64,000 nt of DNA, taken from positions 4,092,001 to 4,156,000 of the forward strand of contig NZ_CP091881.1 of NCBI RefSeq assembly GCF_022163125.1, read 5' to 3'. A model generated the notes under the pieces. The model made no database searches and was not told the origin of the DNA. It saw only the letters and a list, made by a program, of their open reading frames with translations. The translations under genes were made by a program, and so were the position numbers. Position 1 is the stretch's first letter. The number at the start of each line of letters is the position of its first letter. Below are positions 1 through 8,566 of the stretch, piece after piece. Origin of the DNA: Paenibacillus sp. HWE-109 (GTDB lineage Bacteria; Bacillota; Bacilli; Paenibacillales; NBRC-103111).

Positions 1-73
1 AAAGCAAAAATGCGGCCAGGTAAACGAAAAAAGCGATAAGTAAAAAGGTGCTGCTGACTGAATTTACATTCAC
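1..73 (-). CDS. resC: ResC/CcsB cytochrome c biogenesis protein, N-terminal fragment
   Basis: Only the first 24 codons are inside the window; the gene runs off the left edge. The reading begins MNVNSVSSTFLLIAFFVYL, a hydrophobic membrane segment. The start is taken as a GTG because its four bases GTGA overlap the TGA stop of resB and a strong AGGAGGG lies 8 bases upstream. In the ResBC system this polytopic partner works with ResB to bring heme to apocytochrome c on the outer membrane face. Identity rests mainly on position after resA-resB and on the hydrophobic N-terminus. Confidence 0.75.
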   Translation of the reverse strand, partial: MNVNSVSSTFLLIAFFVYLAAFLL

Positions 74-1740
74 CCTTGGTTCCCTCCTGTATCTAATGAT
101 TTTGGTGTTACGTCCACATTGTTCTGCTTAAGCGCGGCTGCAACTTCATTGCGCAAACCAAACCAGTTTTTATTCGTATGTCCGCCTAAAGTTAACTTCC
201 CTTGATCTATTCGAATCCATATCCGTCTGTGCTGCCAGTAAAAGCCCATAATAACGCCGATCATAAAGATCGCTGAGCCAACCCAAATATACGGCATCGC
301 TTTATCTACGCGAATATTCAAGTAAGTCGTGTAATTCGCGAATTGCACGCCTTCCATGCTGCCTACCGCAAGCTTCAACTTCTGGCTGATAGCCCCATTA
401 ATCGTGTCTTGAGAGAAAGACTCCTTATCCACTTGCCGCGGGAAATACATATAGGGTTCACCGTTGGCCGAAAGTCCAGGACCTGTGATGTTAAAAATAA
501 ATGCAGGCGCTTTCGGTTCATTCGATAAACTGATTGGCTGACCCTTTTCTAATCCGAATTCCGGAAAATAGCCTTTTAACTTCAACGTATATGGCCCTGC
601 CTGATATTCTTCCTTAGGGTTGTTCATAGGCAGATCAAAACTTCCGTAAGATTCACCAGTCGCCGGATTGCTTAACGTAGGTTTTACAGAAATGAGCAGC
701 GGCGTCGATTTGTAGTCAAATTGATACGCTTGCAGTCCCTTGTAGTCCAGAGGATGATTCACAAGAATGTTCGATTTATGTACTTCTTCAAGTACGGGCT
801 CTTTGTCCGACTCATCGCAATTCGCTGAGCAATGATACAGCACCGCCTGTGTTTCATACGTTTTTGGAACAATCTGTCCTTTGGCCTTGATGCTTTCAGG
901 CAGATCTTTGTCATCATAGAGTTCCAAGGTGAATTTCTCATTTTTGATAAAATAAGACGTATGTGGAATCTGTTTCGTTTCGCCTTCCAGAATGCCCATG
1001 TATTGATCCATATGCCAGCCCGGGATGCTTCTCATAAGCACGCCAATCAGGAAAATGATGAGGCCAATATGGTTAATATAGGGTCCCCAACGGCTAAAAC
1101 GATATTTCTCTGCCAGCAGAGCCGTTCCGTCTTTGCCTTTATGTATGCGATAGCTCTTTTTGCGTAAAATCGTGCCCAGCTTGCTTGTCCAAGCTTCCTC
1201 ATCCGTTCCGGCAGGCAGTTCTGTCGTAAGCGTGACTTTTTGCCGTGTCAAGAAATTCAGATGCTTGCGGATTTGCTGCTTGGATAATGCTTTGTATAGC
1301 GGAAGCACACGGTCCAAGCTGCAAATAACAAGCGATGTCCCGATCATGAACAGCAAGGTAATGAACCACCAAGAGTTAAACGTATGAGAAAAGCCAAGCA
1401 CGTGATAGATGGTACCTAAAGTACCGTAATTTTCTGAGTAATATTGGGCTGGATCCATATCCAGAAACGTGTTTTCTTGCGGAAAGATGGTACCTACCGC
1501 TGAAGCGACAACCGTGAAGAAAATGATCCATACCGCTATTTTAACCGAGGAAAAGAAATTCCAGACTTTATCCAATATCGAAGGATTCGATTTCTGCGAG
1601 CGGCGAGCCATGCCATCATACCGCATTTCCAGTATATCTCTGCCATCTATATCAATCAGCGGATTTCCGCATGATTCACAGAGTGTAGTTCCTGTAGGAT
1701 TCTGATGCCCACAATCGCATTTGGTGTTGTAAAACAACAT
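70..1740 (-). CDS. resB: ResB cytochrome c biogenesis protein
   Basis: A 556-residue membrane protein of the ResB/Ccs1 family, the heme-ligation partner of ResC for attaching heme to apocytochrome c outside the cell. A cytoplasmic zinc-ribbon-like segment opens the protein (Cys8, Cys10, Cys21, Cys24). Hydrophobic spans lie near residues 66-86, 121-140, 222-240 and 482-502, with a large extracytoplasmic domain of about 240 residues between the third and fourth. It sits 26 bases after resA and overlaps resC by four bases, so the three are almost certainly one operon. Length, topology and neighbours all fit the family. Confidence 0.93.
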   Translation of the reverse strand: MLFYNTKCDCGHQNPTGTTLCESCGNPLIDIDGRDILEMRYDGMARRSQKSNPSILDKVWNFFSSVKIAVWIIFFTVVASAVGTIFPQENTFLDMDPAQYYSENYGTLGTIYHVLGFSHTFNSWWFITLLFMIGTSLVICSLDRVLPLYKALSKQQIRKHLNFLTRQKVTLTTELPAGTDEEAWTSKLGTILRKKSYRIHKGKDGTALLAEKYRFSRWGPYINHIGLIIFLIGVLMRSIPGWHMDQYMGILEGETKQIPHTSYFIKNEKFTLELYDDKDLPESIKAKGQIVPKTYETQAVLYHCSANCDESDKEPVLEEVHKSNILVNHPLDYKGLQAYQFDYKSTPLLISVKPTLSNPATGESYGSFDLPMNNPKEEYQAGPYTLKLKGYFPEFGLEKGQPISLSNEPKAPAFIFNITGPGLSANGEPYMYFPRQVDKESFSQDTINGAISQKLKLAVGSMEGVQFANYTTYLNIRVDKAMPYIWVGSAIFMIGVIMGFYWQHRRIWIRIDQGKLTLGGHTNKNWFGLRNEVAAALKQNNVDVTPKSLDTGGNQG

Positions 1741-1766
1741 GTTGACCTCCTGAAAACTTCAAACAT

Positions 1767-2309
1767 TTATTGATTTTGCGACTTGTTAACCAACTGTCCC
1801 AGCGTTTCGTCGATGAAAGATTCTGTCATCTGACCAATTTTCTTGACGACAATCTTCCCGTCTGCGCCTATAAAGAAAGTTGTCGGATAATCCATGACAC
1901 CATACTGCTTGCGCACCACTTCCTTGGCATCCAGCAATACAGGCAGACTCAATTTGTATTGATCCATAAAGCCTTGAACCGTCACTTTATTTTTGTCGAC
2001 ATTCACCTCTAGGAAGACAACGCCTTGTTTGCTCCATTTGTCATACTGCCTCTGAAGGGCAGGCATTTCCTCTTTACAAGGCGGACAAAAAGTGCCCCAG
2101 AAATTAATCAGCACCGGTTTCCCTTTGTAATCCGATAATTGATGTGTTTCTCCTTCTAGCCCGACCAATGAAAAGTTTGTCGCTTTATCGCCCTGTTGCG
2201 GATACTTCTTGCTGTCCGAGGCGGACAAATTCGTAATAATGGTAAATACGCCAATAATAAGCACGATTGCAAATATCGCAATCTGTACCCATTTCTTTCT
2301 TGCACCCAC
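1767..2309 (-). CDS. resA: ResA membrane-anchored thiol-disulfide oxidoreductase
   Basis: A 180-residue extracytoplasmic thioredoxin-like protein that reduces the CXXC cysteines of apocytochrome c before heme attachment. An uncleaved signal-anchor covers residues 7-27, and the redox motif is Cys75-Pro-Pro-Cys78 in WGTFCPPCKEE. A GTG start is read because AAGGTGAT lies 5 bases upstream and no in-frame ATG precedes the anchor. It is first in resA-resB-resC. A TATAAT sits at 2368-2373 upstream, but no convincing -35 partner was found. In B. subtilis this operon is under ResDE control; that link is family knowledge, not seen here. Confidence 0.93.
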   Translation of the reverse strand: MGARKKWVQIAIFAIVLIIGVFTIITNLSASDSKKYPQQGDKATNFSLVGLEGETHQLSDYKGKPVLINFWGTFCPPCKEEMPALQRQYDKWSKQGVVFLEVNVDKNKVTVQGFMDQYKLSLPVLLDAKEVVRKQYGVMDYPTTFFIGADGKIVVKKIGQMTESFIDETLGQLVNKSQNQ

Positions 2310-2377
2310 AATTTATCACCTTCACTTTTTCGACAATAGTAGTCGTTTATCACACAGTATTACCTTTATTATAACGA

Positions 2378-2406
2378 AAAGAAGGCCAATTCTTATTGGC
2401 CTTTTT
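2378..2406 (-). terminator. Intrinsic terminator at the end of rluB
   Basis: Arms AAGGCCAAT (2382-2390) and ATTGGCCTT (2395-2403) form a 9-bp stem with a 4-base loop, flanked by U-rich sequence on both strands. It overlaps the rluB stop codon and separates rluB from the res operon. Confidence 0.7.
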
Positions 2407-3139
2407 GAACGTTATGTGTCGTGAGAGCCTCGTTCCTAAGCTCTTCAACCTCTTTGGGCGTCAAGTGGCGGTACTTCGCTCTCGGCAGACCTGTTAAGAA
2501 GATTGGACCAAATTTGATACGTTTTAATTTAATAACCGGAAAAGAAATCGCTTCGAACATCCGTCTGACTTGTCGATTCCTGCCCTCATAGATCGTAATG
2601 GTGATGATGGATTCATTTTTCTCCATATTCACATCCGCATATTCGACTTCAGCAGGCGCCGTCATTCCGTCTTCTAACTGTATGCCCGTTTTTAGCTTAT
2701 CTAATAACGTGCCGTGCGGAACACCTTTTACAGTTGCTTGATAAGTCTTAGGCACGTGGTGCTTGGGATGCGTAAGCAAATGGGCAAATTCACCGTCATT
2801 CGTTAATATCAGTAAGCCTTCCGTATCATAATCCAATCGTCCGACCGGATAAACGCGTTCTCTGATCCCAGGCAGATAGTCCGTAACAACTTTACGTCCT
2901 TCCGGGTCCGTCGCACTTGTAATAACACCCTTCGGCTTATTCAAGATGACGTAGATTTTCTTCTGTTGTCCGATAGCTCGTCCATCTACTCTGATTTCGT
3001 CTTCGGCCGAGTTCACTTTCACGCCAAGCGTTGTAACGACTTCGCCGTTCACCTGAACCCGTCCCGCTGTAATAATTTCTTCACATTTCCGTCGGGAAGC
3101 AATTCCCGCTTCAGCCAATACTTTTTGCAGTCTTTCCAT
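2393..3139 (-). CDS. rluB: RluB-type 23S rRNA pseudouridine synthase
   Basis: A 248-residue pseudouridine synthase of the RsuA/RluB/RluE/RluF family. An S4 RNA-binding domain covers about residues 1-60 (MERLQKVLAEAGIASRRKCE). The catalytic domain carries the family motif GRLDYDTEGLLILTNDG near residues 100-117, whose Asp is the expected nucleophile. RluB normally modifies 23S rRNA helix 93 of the peptidyl-transferase centre. The gene lies between spmB and resA, the same order as in B. subtilis. The exact subgroup (RluB rather than RsuA or RluF) is inferred from context. Confidence 0.88.
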   Translation of the reverse strand: MERLQKVLAEAGIASRRKCEEIITAGRVQVNGEVVTTLGVKVNSAEDEIRVDGRAIGQQKKIYVILNKPKGVITSATDPEGRKVVTDYLPGIRERVYPVGRLDYDTEGLLILTNDGEFAHLLTHPKHHVPKTYQATVKGVPHGTLLDKLKTGIQLEDGMTAPAEVEYADVNMEKNESIITITIYEGRNRQVRRMFEAISFPVIKLKRIKFGPIFLTGLPRAKYRHLTPKEVEELRNEALTTHNVQKGQ

Positions 3140-3210
3140 GATCCGCTTTCACCTCAAGCTAATGATAACGGAGTTGCCTGCAAATCTCAAGAGCGAAGGT
3201 GCTTGATGTC

Positions 3211-3744
3211 CTAAACAAAGACAAGATAACAGATCACGATGGAGGCAATGAAACCTACTAAATCAGAAATCAGCCCCACCTTTAATGCATAGCTGGCTTT
3301 ACGGATTCCGATAGCGCCGAAATAAACCGTAATGACATACAGCGTAGTGTCTGTGCTCCCTTGCACCGTTGAAGCAATTCGTCCGATCATGGAATCCGGG
3401 CCAAACTGCTCGATAAGATCCGTTGTAAAAGCCAGCGAACCCGCTCCGGTTATGGGCCGAAGGATAGCTAACGGCAATACTTCTGTAGGCACCCCTATCT
3501 TGTCAAAGATGGGATGCATCCAGCCGAGCAAGAGATCCATAGCTCCTGAAGCTCGAAAAACGGAGATAGCTACCATCATGCCGACGAGATGTGGAATGAT
3601 TTTGATTGCCGTATCGAAGCCTTCTTTGGCGCCATCTACGAAAGATTCATAAACAGGAATTTTTTTATAGGCAGCATATAGCGGAATGAAGACAATCATG
3701 ATCGGAATAGCCCATGCTGAGATGAGCGAGACGAGGGCATACAT
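3211..3744 (-). CDS. spmB: Spore maturation protein SpmB
   Basis: A 177-residue polytopic membrane protein of the nucleoside-recognition (Gate) domain family. The SpmB signature region includes the stretch ITGAGSLAFTTDLIEQFGPDS and the conserved GSTDTTLYV. With SpmA it is needed for normal spore core dehydration in B. subtilis, probably acting in the mother cell membranes. It starts 6 bases after the spmA stop and is followed by rluB; dacB-spmA-spmB is a conserved mother-cell transcription unit. The molecular activity of Spm proteins is not established. Confidence 0.93.
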   Translation of the reverse strand: MYALVSLISAWAIPIMIVFIPLYAAYKKIPVYESFVDGAKEGFDTAIKIIPHLVGMMVAISVFRASGAMDLLLGWMHPIFDKIGVPTEVLPLAILRPITGAGSLAFTTDLIEQFGPDSMIGRIASTVQGSTDTTLYVITVYFGAIGIRKASYALKVGLISDLVGFIASIVICYLVFV

Positions 3745-3750
3745 GGGAAA

Positions 3751-4350
3751 TCATCCTTTCAATGGCGGGATGGGCGAGCGCGATCTACGGTACCAACGAT
3801 CCACGACAATGGCTGCTGCCGTTGAAATGATTGTAGCAATCAGCGTTGTACCAACGATTTCCGCCGGATTCACAGAATTGTAATTCATACGAATCGCAAT
3901 TAGTGTTGTTGGAATAAGCGTAACACTTGACGTATTCAAAGCCAGCAACGTACACATTGCAGTACTCGCTGTATCTTTATCTGGATTTAGCTTCTGCAAT
4001 TCCTGCATCGCTTTAATCCCCATCGGCGTTGCGGCGTTGCCAAGTCCCAGAATGTTGGCGCTCATGTTTGACATGATGTATCCGAGTGCAGGATGATTCT
4101 TGGGAACGCTGGGAAATAAGAAGCGGATTGCCGGCTGCAGCAGTCTCGCGAGCTTGCTTAAAATCCCAGCATCTTCCGCAATCCGCATCATGCCCATCCA
4201 AAAAACAAGCACGCTAATAAGACCAAAACACACCGTCACTCCGCTCTTCGCCCCTTCAAACGCCGCTTGCGTCACGGCTTCCACATTGCCATTCAGCGCT
4301 GCAACGACGAAGCCGCCAACGATAAACAACAACCAAATCCAATTCACCAT
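3751..4350 (-). CDS. spmA: Spore maturation protein SpmA
   Basis: A 199-residue membrane protein with several hydrophobic spans and the Gate-domain hallmark NMSANILGLGNAATP near residues 93-107. It is the partner of SpmB in spore core dehydration and heat resistance. The gene begins 12 bases after the dacB stop and precedes spmB, which supports co-expression. The family resembles nucleoside transporters, but a transport substrate cannot be deduced from the sequence. Confidence 0.93.
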   Translation of the reverse strand: MVNWIWLLFIVGGFVVAALNGNVEAVTQAAFEGAKSGVTVCFGLISVLVFWMGMMRIAEDAGILSKLARLLQPAIRFLFPSVPKNHPALGYIMSNMSANILGLGNAATPMGIKAMQELQKLNPDKDTASTAMCTLLALNTSSVTLIPTTLIAIRMNYNSVNPAEIVGTTLIATIISTAAAIVVDRWYRRSRSPIPPLKG

Positions 4351-4362
4351 AGATTTGCCCTC

Positions 4363-5556
4363 CTAATCGGCCCACTCGGATTCAGATATCATAAATAGCT
4401 CACGGACTAGCATTCTCAGCACATACCCATAGTGCGAGAGCAATGTTGCTTGATATGGCTCACTTTTTTGAAATGAGAAGGTAGATTGACTTTCAGCTTG
4501 CAGGAGCGGACTCGTCTTGTCATAAATTGGAATCGTTTGAATCAGATTATTTTTAAGAAAGTACTGGATGGTTCCACGTTCGCCTAATCGATAGGAAGTC
4601 GTTGCCGGGTCAGCCAATGTTACCTTGCGCGTCAACAACTGGGCTTCTCCTTCAGCTAACGGATAGGAGAAGGTTCTTCCCACAACGCCTGTTGAACCTT
4701 CAACAGCGTCTCCTTTGTTCACAAGAGTTAACAGCGGGAAATACGCAAAGCCATATTGGAGCAATCGCCCATGATCGCTCCAATCATCCGGATCATTCAG
4801 CGTAACGACAGCAAGTTGATGCCCGTTGCGTGATGCAGAAGAAACCAGGCAGCGCTTGGCAAGCTTCGTATAGCCTGTTTTCACACCATCAGCGCCCTCA
4901 AACAGGCTCAACATTTTATTTTTATTTAGCCAGGAGTAATCCCAAGCTTCATTCGGGTTCGGCACTTTTTTTAGCTTCGTGGAAACAATATCTTGAAAGA
5001 CGTTGTTTTTCAAAGCGTACGCGGTTAGCTTCGCCATATCATTGGGACTTGAGCGATGACCTTCCCCTTCATCCAAGCCAGAAGGATTCGTGAAATGCGA
5101 ATGGTCCATCCCGAGCATTTTTGCCTTCTCATTCATGAGATAAACGAAGCCGTCCACACTGCCTCCGATATGTTCTGCGATTGCTGTCGCCGCATCGTTC
5201 CCTGACCTAAGCATTAAGCCGTACAGCATATCATGGAGGCGCATTTCCTCACCAAGCTTCAAATAGATGGACGAGCCTTCCTTGCCAAAAGCTGTTTTGG
5301 TTACCTTTACTTTATCGTTCAAATTCCCTTGTTCAATAGCAATAATAGCGGTCATTATTTTTGTTAAACTAGCAATGCGCATAGGCGTGTCCCCTTTTTG
5401 GCTATAGAGAATACGGCCTGACTCGACATCAATTAGGGAAGCGCCAACCGCATTCGTGTGAATGCCTGGCGGTGCTGCATCCACTTGTGCCAGCGGTGCA
5501 AGCAGTAAACTAAGCAGCATACTGCACATTAGGATGAAACGGACTTTTATCTTCAT
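4363..5556 (-). CDS. dacB: D-alanyl-D-alanine carboxypeptidase DacB (sporulation PBP5*)
   Basis: A 397-residue class A low-molecular-mass penicillin-binding protein that trims peptide crosslinking sites in spore cortex peptidoglycan. A signal peptide ends near AQVDA (about residue 27). The catalytic motifs are Ser63-Leu-Thr-Lys66, Ser118-Gly-Asn120 and Lys226-Thr-Gly228, followed by a C-terminal beta domain and a terminal amphipathic region. Its link to spmA-spmB marks it as the sporulation DacB rather than housekeeping DacA. A weak sigma-E-like pair (CATATAC at 5612-5618 and CATAAGCA at 5589-5596) lies upstream, in keeping with the known mother-cell expression of this operon. Confidence 0.92.
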   Translation of the reverse strand: MKIKVRFILMCSMLLSLLLAPLAQVDAAPPGIHTNAVGASLIDVESGRILYSQKGDTPMRIASLTKIMTAIIAIEQGNLNDKVKVTKTAFGKEGSSIYLKLGEEMRLHDMLYGLMLRSGNDAATAIAEHIGGSVDGFVYLMNEKAKMLGMDHSHFTNPSGLDEGEGHRSSPNDMAKLTAYALKNNVFQDIVSTKLKKVPNPNEAWDYSWLNKNKMLSLFEGADGVKTGYTKLAKRCLVSSASRNGHQLAVVTLNDPDDWSDHGRLLQYGFAYFPLLTLVNKGDAVEGSTGVVGRTFSYPLAEGEAQLLTRKVTLADPATTSYRLGERGTIQYFLKNNLIQTIPIYDKTSPLLQAESQSTFSFQKSEPYQATLLSHYGYVLRMLVRELFMISESEWAD

Positions 5557-5673
5557 TGTTATCCCCCTACCCGAAAGAACTTGTACCCTGCTTATGCAAA
5601 ACTTTGTACAAGTATATGCTGGCGGATTGGGGATATGTCCAAAATAGACGAATCGCCGCTCATTCCATACTCA

Positions 5674-5705
5674 CAACAAAAAAGCTGTCCACAAAGGACA
5701 GCTTC
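5674..5705 (-). terminator. Intrinsic terminator after ytfJ
   Basis: On the minus strand AAGCTGTCC pairs with GGACAGCTT around a 5-base loop (5682-5704) and is followed by TTTTTTG. It lies just past the ytfJ stop codon. Confidence 0.85.
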
Positions 5706-5720
5706 AACATAGGCCGATCA

Positions 5721-6221
5721 CTACACGATGAAATTTTGATTTTCGATATTTGTTACATTGTTAGCTCCATTTGCGCCAAGCGTGCTGGCAGCAGGCTTCG
5801 CAGTCAACCCTTTTATCATGCTCTGGATTCTGTCCACCACCTGCGGTGCAGAGTCGATCAGACGCTCGAGGATGTGCGTTTGATTGTCAAGCGGCACAAC
5901 TTTGACCCCATTTTTGCCGACTACAAGAAAAGCAATAGGTGTAATGGATACCCCGCCGCCGCTACCGCCACCAAATGGCAGGGAGACCTTGGCATTCAGC
6001 GCATCGCTTTTGCTGATTGAACCTCCCTCGATCTCTATTTCGGAATCGGTTACGAACTCGCTGCCCCCTGCCGCAAAACCAAATCCTACCTTCGAAATCG
6101 GCATGATGACACTGCCATCCGGTGTTTCTACCGGGTCTCCAACAATCGTGTTCACGTCAACCATTTCTTTGATATTTTCCATGGCGACTTTCATGAGGCC
6201 TTGAATCGGATGTTCGGACAT
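5721..6221 (-). CDS. ytfJ: GerW/YtfJ family sporulation protein
   Basis: A 166-residue soluble protein of the YtfJ/GerW family, which in B. subtilis is a forespore protein needed for germination with L-alanine. The start at MSEHPIQGLMKVAMENIKEM is chosen because AAGGAGG sits 9 bases upstream; an in-frame extension further upstream has no ribosome site. A glycine-rich segment (FGGGSGGGVSITPIAFLVV, near residues 82-100) is typical of the family. It follows the DUF2953 gene ytfI, the same pair as in B. subtilis, and ends at its own terminator. The biochemical role is unknown. Confidence 0.9.
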   Translation of the reverse strand: MSEHPIQGLMKVAMENIKEMVDVNTIVGDPVETPDGSVIMPISKVGFGFAAGGSEFVTDSEIEIEGGSISKSDALNAKVSLPFGGGSGGGVSITPIAFLVVGKNGVKVVPLDNQTHILERLIDSAPQVVDRIQSMIKGLTAKPAASTLGANGANNVTNIENQNFIV

Positions 6222-6338
6222 GTTTGTATTCCTCCTTAGCGATTTTAGCCAGACAAGCTGGCATCGGAAACGCAAGCGTTAAAGACCAAAACTGGTTCTT
6301 TTTTAGAATGCCCTTAGTGGAATAGCGTTATGTACTGT

Positions 6339-7040
6339 TCAAGAAGCCGTTTTGACTCTGGATCTGGACTTCAAAGCAATTTGAATCCATACGCGCAGGC
6401 CACCCTTTACTTTCGCCGCGCGCACCAACAGGCGAATTCCAGCTAACACAGCAGACCAGACGCGAATGCGTCCTGCGAAGCGAAATTCAGTTGAAAACTG
6501 CTTTTGATTATATTGTGGAATGACATCAATTCGCGGTTTCGCCACTAACTTCACATAGCGAATCCCTAAGCCCAGCAACGACGATTTGATCCCCCAAATC
6601 GCCCCAGTTGTGATGGCTGTTTCTGGTGCGTCTCCAACTCCAACACGTGTGATCCATTTGAGTTCCGTACACTCCACTTTGGCTAGTGTCATCTTCACCC
6701 ATTCATACAGGTTCAAGGTATGCAACAGAACCACTTTCGCTTCCTTGTAAAAAGCAATAACTTTATCTTTCGTAATATGATCCTTTTTCGCATCTTTTAA
6801 TTCGAGCTTTTTGTCATTCACAACTTCCGACTTAATCATGATTCCCTGCGTAAAGCCTTTGAATTGAATAATTGGAATCACATATCGATAGCGTACAAGC
6901 CCAAATAAAGCTCGCATCTCGACGGACAGCGTATCATTATCCTTTACCCTTGAGAAATAAAATTCCCCTCGTATAAAACTGACTAGGACAGCGATAATCG
7001 CCACAGTGACCACAAGCAGTGCAAGCCCTATCCACAACAA
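6339..7040 (-). CDS. DUF2953 membrane protein (YtfI-like)
   Basis: A 233-residue protein with an N-terminal membrane anchor (LLWIGLALLVVTVAIIAVLVSF) and a long mixed alpha/beta region with many basic residues. A TTG start is chosen because GAGGAGG lies 9 bases upstream and the longer in-frame reading runs back through a terminator and into scpB. It pairs with downstream ytfJ, and ytfI-ytfJ adjacency is conserved in sporulating bacilli, which suggests but does not prove a sporulation role. Confidence 0.8.
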   Translation of the reverse strand: MLWIGLALLVVTVAIIAVLVSFIRGEFYFSRVKDNDTLSVEMRALFGLVRYRYVIPIIQFKGFTQGIMIKSEVVNDKKLELKDAKKDHITKDKVIAFYKEAKVVLLHTLNLYEWVKMTLAKVECTELKWITRVGVGDAPETAITTGAIWGIKSSLLGLGIRYVKLVAKPRIDVIPQYNQKQFSTEFRFAGRIRVWSAVLAGIRLLVRAAKVKGGLRVWIQIALKSRSRVKTAS

Positions 7041-7060
7041 GGTGATATGCCTCCTCAGCA

Positions 7061-7106
7061 AAAAAACTCCAATGCAAGAAGAAGTCTTCTCGCCAGTGGA
7101 GTTAGT
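7061..7106 (-). terminator. Intrinsic terminator between scpB and ytfI
   Basis: Minus-strand arms AACTCCA (7097-7103) and TGGAGTT (7065-7071) enclose a second short stem (AGAAGA/TCTTCT) and are followed by a run of T. It should end the scpA-scpB transcript just before the ytfI ribosome site. Confidence 0.75.
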
Positions 7107-7146
7107 ATGAGCTAAAAAAGGAAATGAAATGCATTTCCGCGTGACC

Positions 7147-7797
7147 TTATTCGTGCTCGTCGTACTCGTCGTGTCCGTCGTGTCCGTCATTCACATCTTC
7201 AAGGGTTAATTGTTTCTGATCGCCACCCAAGCGGTCAAACAGCATGCGGGTCTCTTCTTCCAAATCAAAATTCCCTTGAAAACTCGTTGAATCCGGCAAT
7301 TCCAGAATGGAGCCAAGCCCAAAATATTCAAGAAATTGTTTCGAAGTCCCATAGAGGATCGGTCTGCCTACCGCATCAGCTCGTCCAACTTCTGTAATTA
7401 GATCTTTGCCGGTCAAGGTTGCCAATGCGCGATCACATTTGACCCCGCGGATTTCCTCGATCTCGACGCGTGTAATCGGTTGCTTATAGGCAACAATCGA
7501 AAGGGTTTCAAGCGCTGCCTGGGAGAGGGATGAGCGTGATGGTGTGTAAGCCAACCGTTCAAAATACGGGGCATGCTCTGCCAAGGTCGTCAATTGATAC
7601 GCCCCAGCTACCTCCACGATTTGAATGCCGCGTCCCTTCCGTTTGAATTCGGTTCTCATATCTTTAAGCAGATCGCGAATCAAATAAAGGTCTAATTCCA
7701 TGACTTCTGCCAACTGTTTCGCATCCAAGCCTTCGTCACCAGAAGCAAAGAGCAGTCCTTCAATAATTGATTTCATCTGTGGGAAATTGAGTGTCAA
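7147..7797 (-). CDS. scpB: Segregation and condensation protein ScpB
   Basis: A 216-residue kleisin-associated winged-helix protein that forms the SMC-ScpA-ScpB condensin for chromosome compaction and origin segregation. Two winged-helix domains occupy about residues 5-75 and 85-165 (ALETLSIVAYKQPITRVEIE is the core of the second). A TTG start is read because GAGGAGG lies 9 bases upstream; the next ATG, 7 codons in, is too far from it. The first 38 bases overlap the 3' end of scpA. The C-terminus carries an unusual Asp/His/Gly-rich tail (DGHDGHDEYDEHE). Confidence 0.93.
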   Translation of the reverse strand: MTLNFPQMKSIIEGLLFASGDEGLDAKQLAEVMELDLYLIRDLLKDMRTEFKRKGRGIQIVEVAGAYQLTTLAEHAPYFERLAYTPSRSSLSQAALETLSIVAYKQPITRVEIEEIRGVKCDRALATLTGKDLITEVGRADAVGRPILYGTSKQFLEYFGLGSILELPDSTSFQGNFDLEEETRMLFDRLGGDQKQLTLEDVNDGHDGHDEYDEHE

Positions 7798-8551
7798 TGT
7801 CAGAAACCTCCTCTTTCACTTGGATAACGATATCCTCGAACAGCTTGTGCTGATGGCAAACGACTTTCTTCATTTTCATTAATTCTAGAATCGCTAAGAA
7901 CGTAACAACAATTTCTTCCCGGGTCATGTCGTAATCAAATAATTTGGAAAATAGTAATTTGCCGCCTCGTACCTTGAGCAAATCGATGACTTCACGTATC
8001 CGGTCTTTCACGGATATCTCATCCCGGCGAATGCGTGCGACCACATTCCGATTGGCTAATTTGCGCAAAGTCCGCTGAAAAGCGAACAGCAGATCCGCTA
8101 CATCCAATCCTTCAACAGGATTCTCTTGACTATGCGGCAGGAAAGAAGTTAAATCCTCAGGTTCACGCGTGTAAACCAAGCTGCGCTCCACCTCTTTATC
8201 CCTCAGCATGTCAGCAATCGACTTATACTTCCGGTATTCAATCAGCTTGGCAACCAATTCAGCTCGCGGATCAAGTTCGTCTTCCATATCATCAAAATAT
8301 TCATCAAATTCAATTACAGGCGGCTTAGGCAGCAGCATCTTACTCTTAATGGAGAGCAGCGTCGCAGCCATAACTAGAAATTCGCTTGTAATTTCTAGTT
8401 CCAATTCTTGCATCGCTTGCACGTAGCCTAAGTATTGATCTGTAATCTCTTTGATCGGAATATTATAAATGTCGAGTTCATTTTTATCGATCAAGTGCAG
8501 CAATAGATCAAGGGGGCCTTCAAAAGCTTCTAACTTATAGGTGACTTTCAT
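7760..8551 (-). CDS. scpA: Segregation and condensation protein ScpA (kleisin)
   Basis: A 263-residue kleisin that bridges the SMC heads and binds ScpB. The N-terminal motif FEGPLDLLLHLIDKNELDIY (residues 9-28) is the SMC-neck-binding helix region typical of bacterial kleisins; the acidic middle (FDEYFDDMEDELDP) and a C-terminal winged helix follow. It overlaps scpB by 38 bases, so translation is probably coupled. The upstream membrane protease gene ends into a short 15-base gap. Confidence 0.95.
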   Translation of the reverse strand: MKVTYKLEAFEGPLDLLLHLIDKNELDIYNIPIKEITDQYLGYVQAMQELELEITSEFLVMAATLLSIKSKMLLPKPPVIEFDEYFDDMEDELDPRAELVAKLIEYRKYKSIADMLRDKEVERSLVYTREPEDLTSFLPHSQENPVEGLDVADLLFAFQRTLRKLANRNVVARIRRDEISVKDRIREVIDLLKVRGGKLLFSKLFDYDMTREEIVVTFLAILELMKMKKVVCHQHKLFEDIVIQVKEEVSDIDTQFPTDEINY

Positions 8552-8566
8552 CTCTGTTCCCCCTTG

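Noticed and set aside
6339..7190. Longer start for the DUF2953 gene, overlapping the end of scpB
   Set aside because: That reading crosses an intrinsic terminator and gives an unlikely Thr/Asp-rich N-terminus; a ribosome site supports the TTG start.
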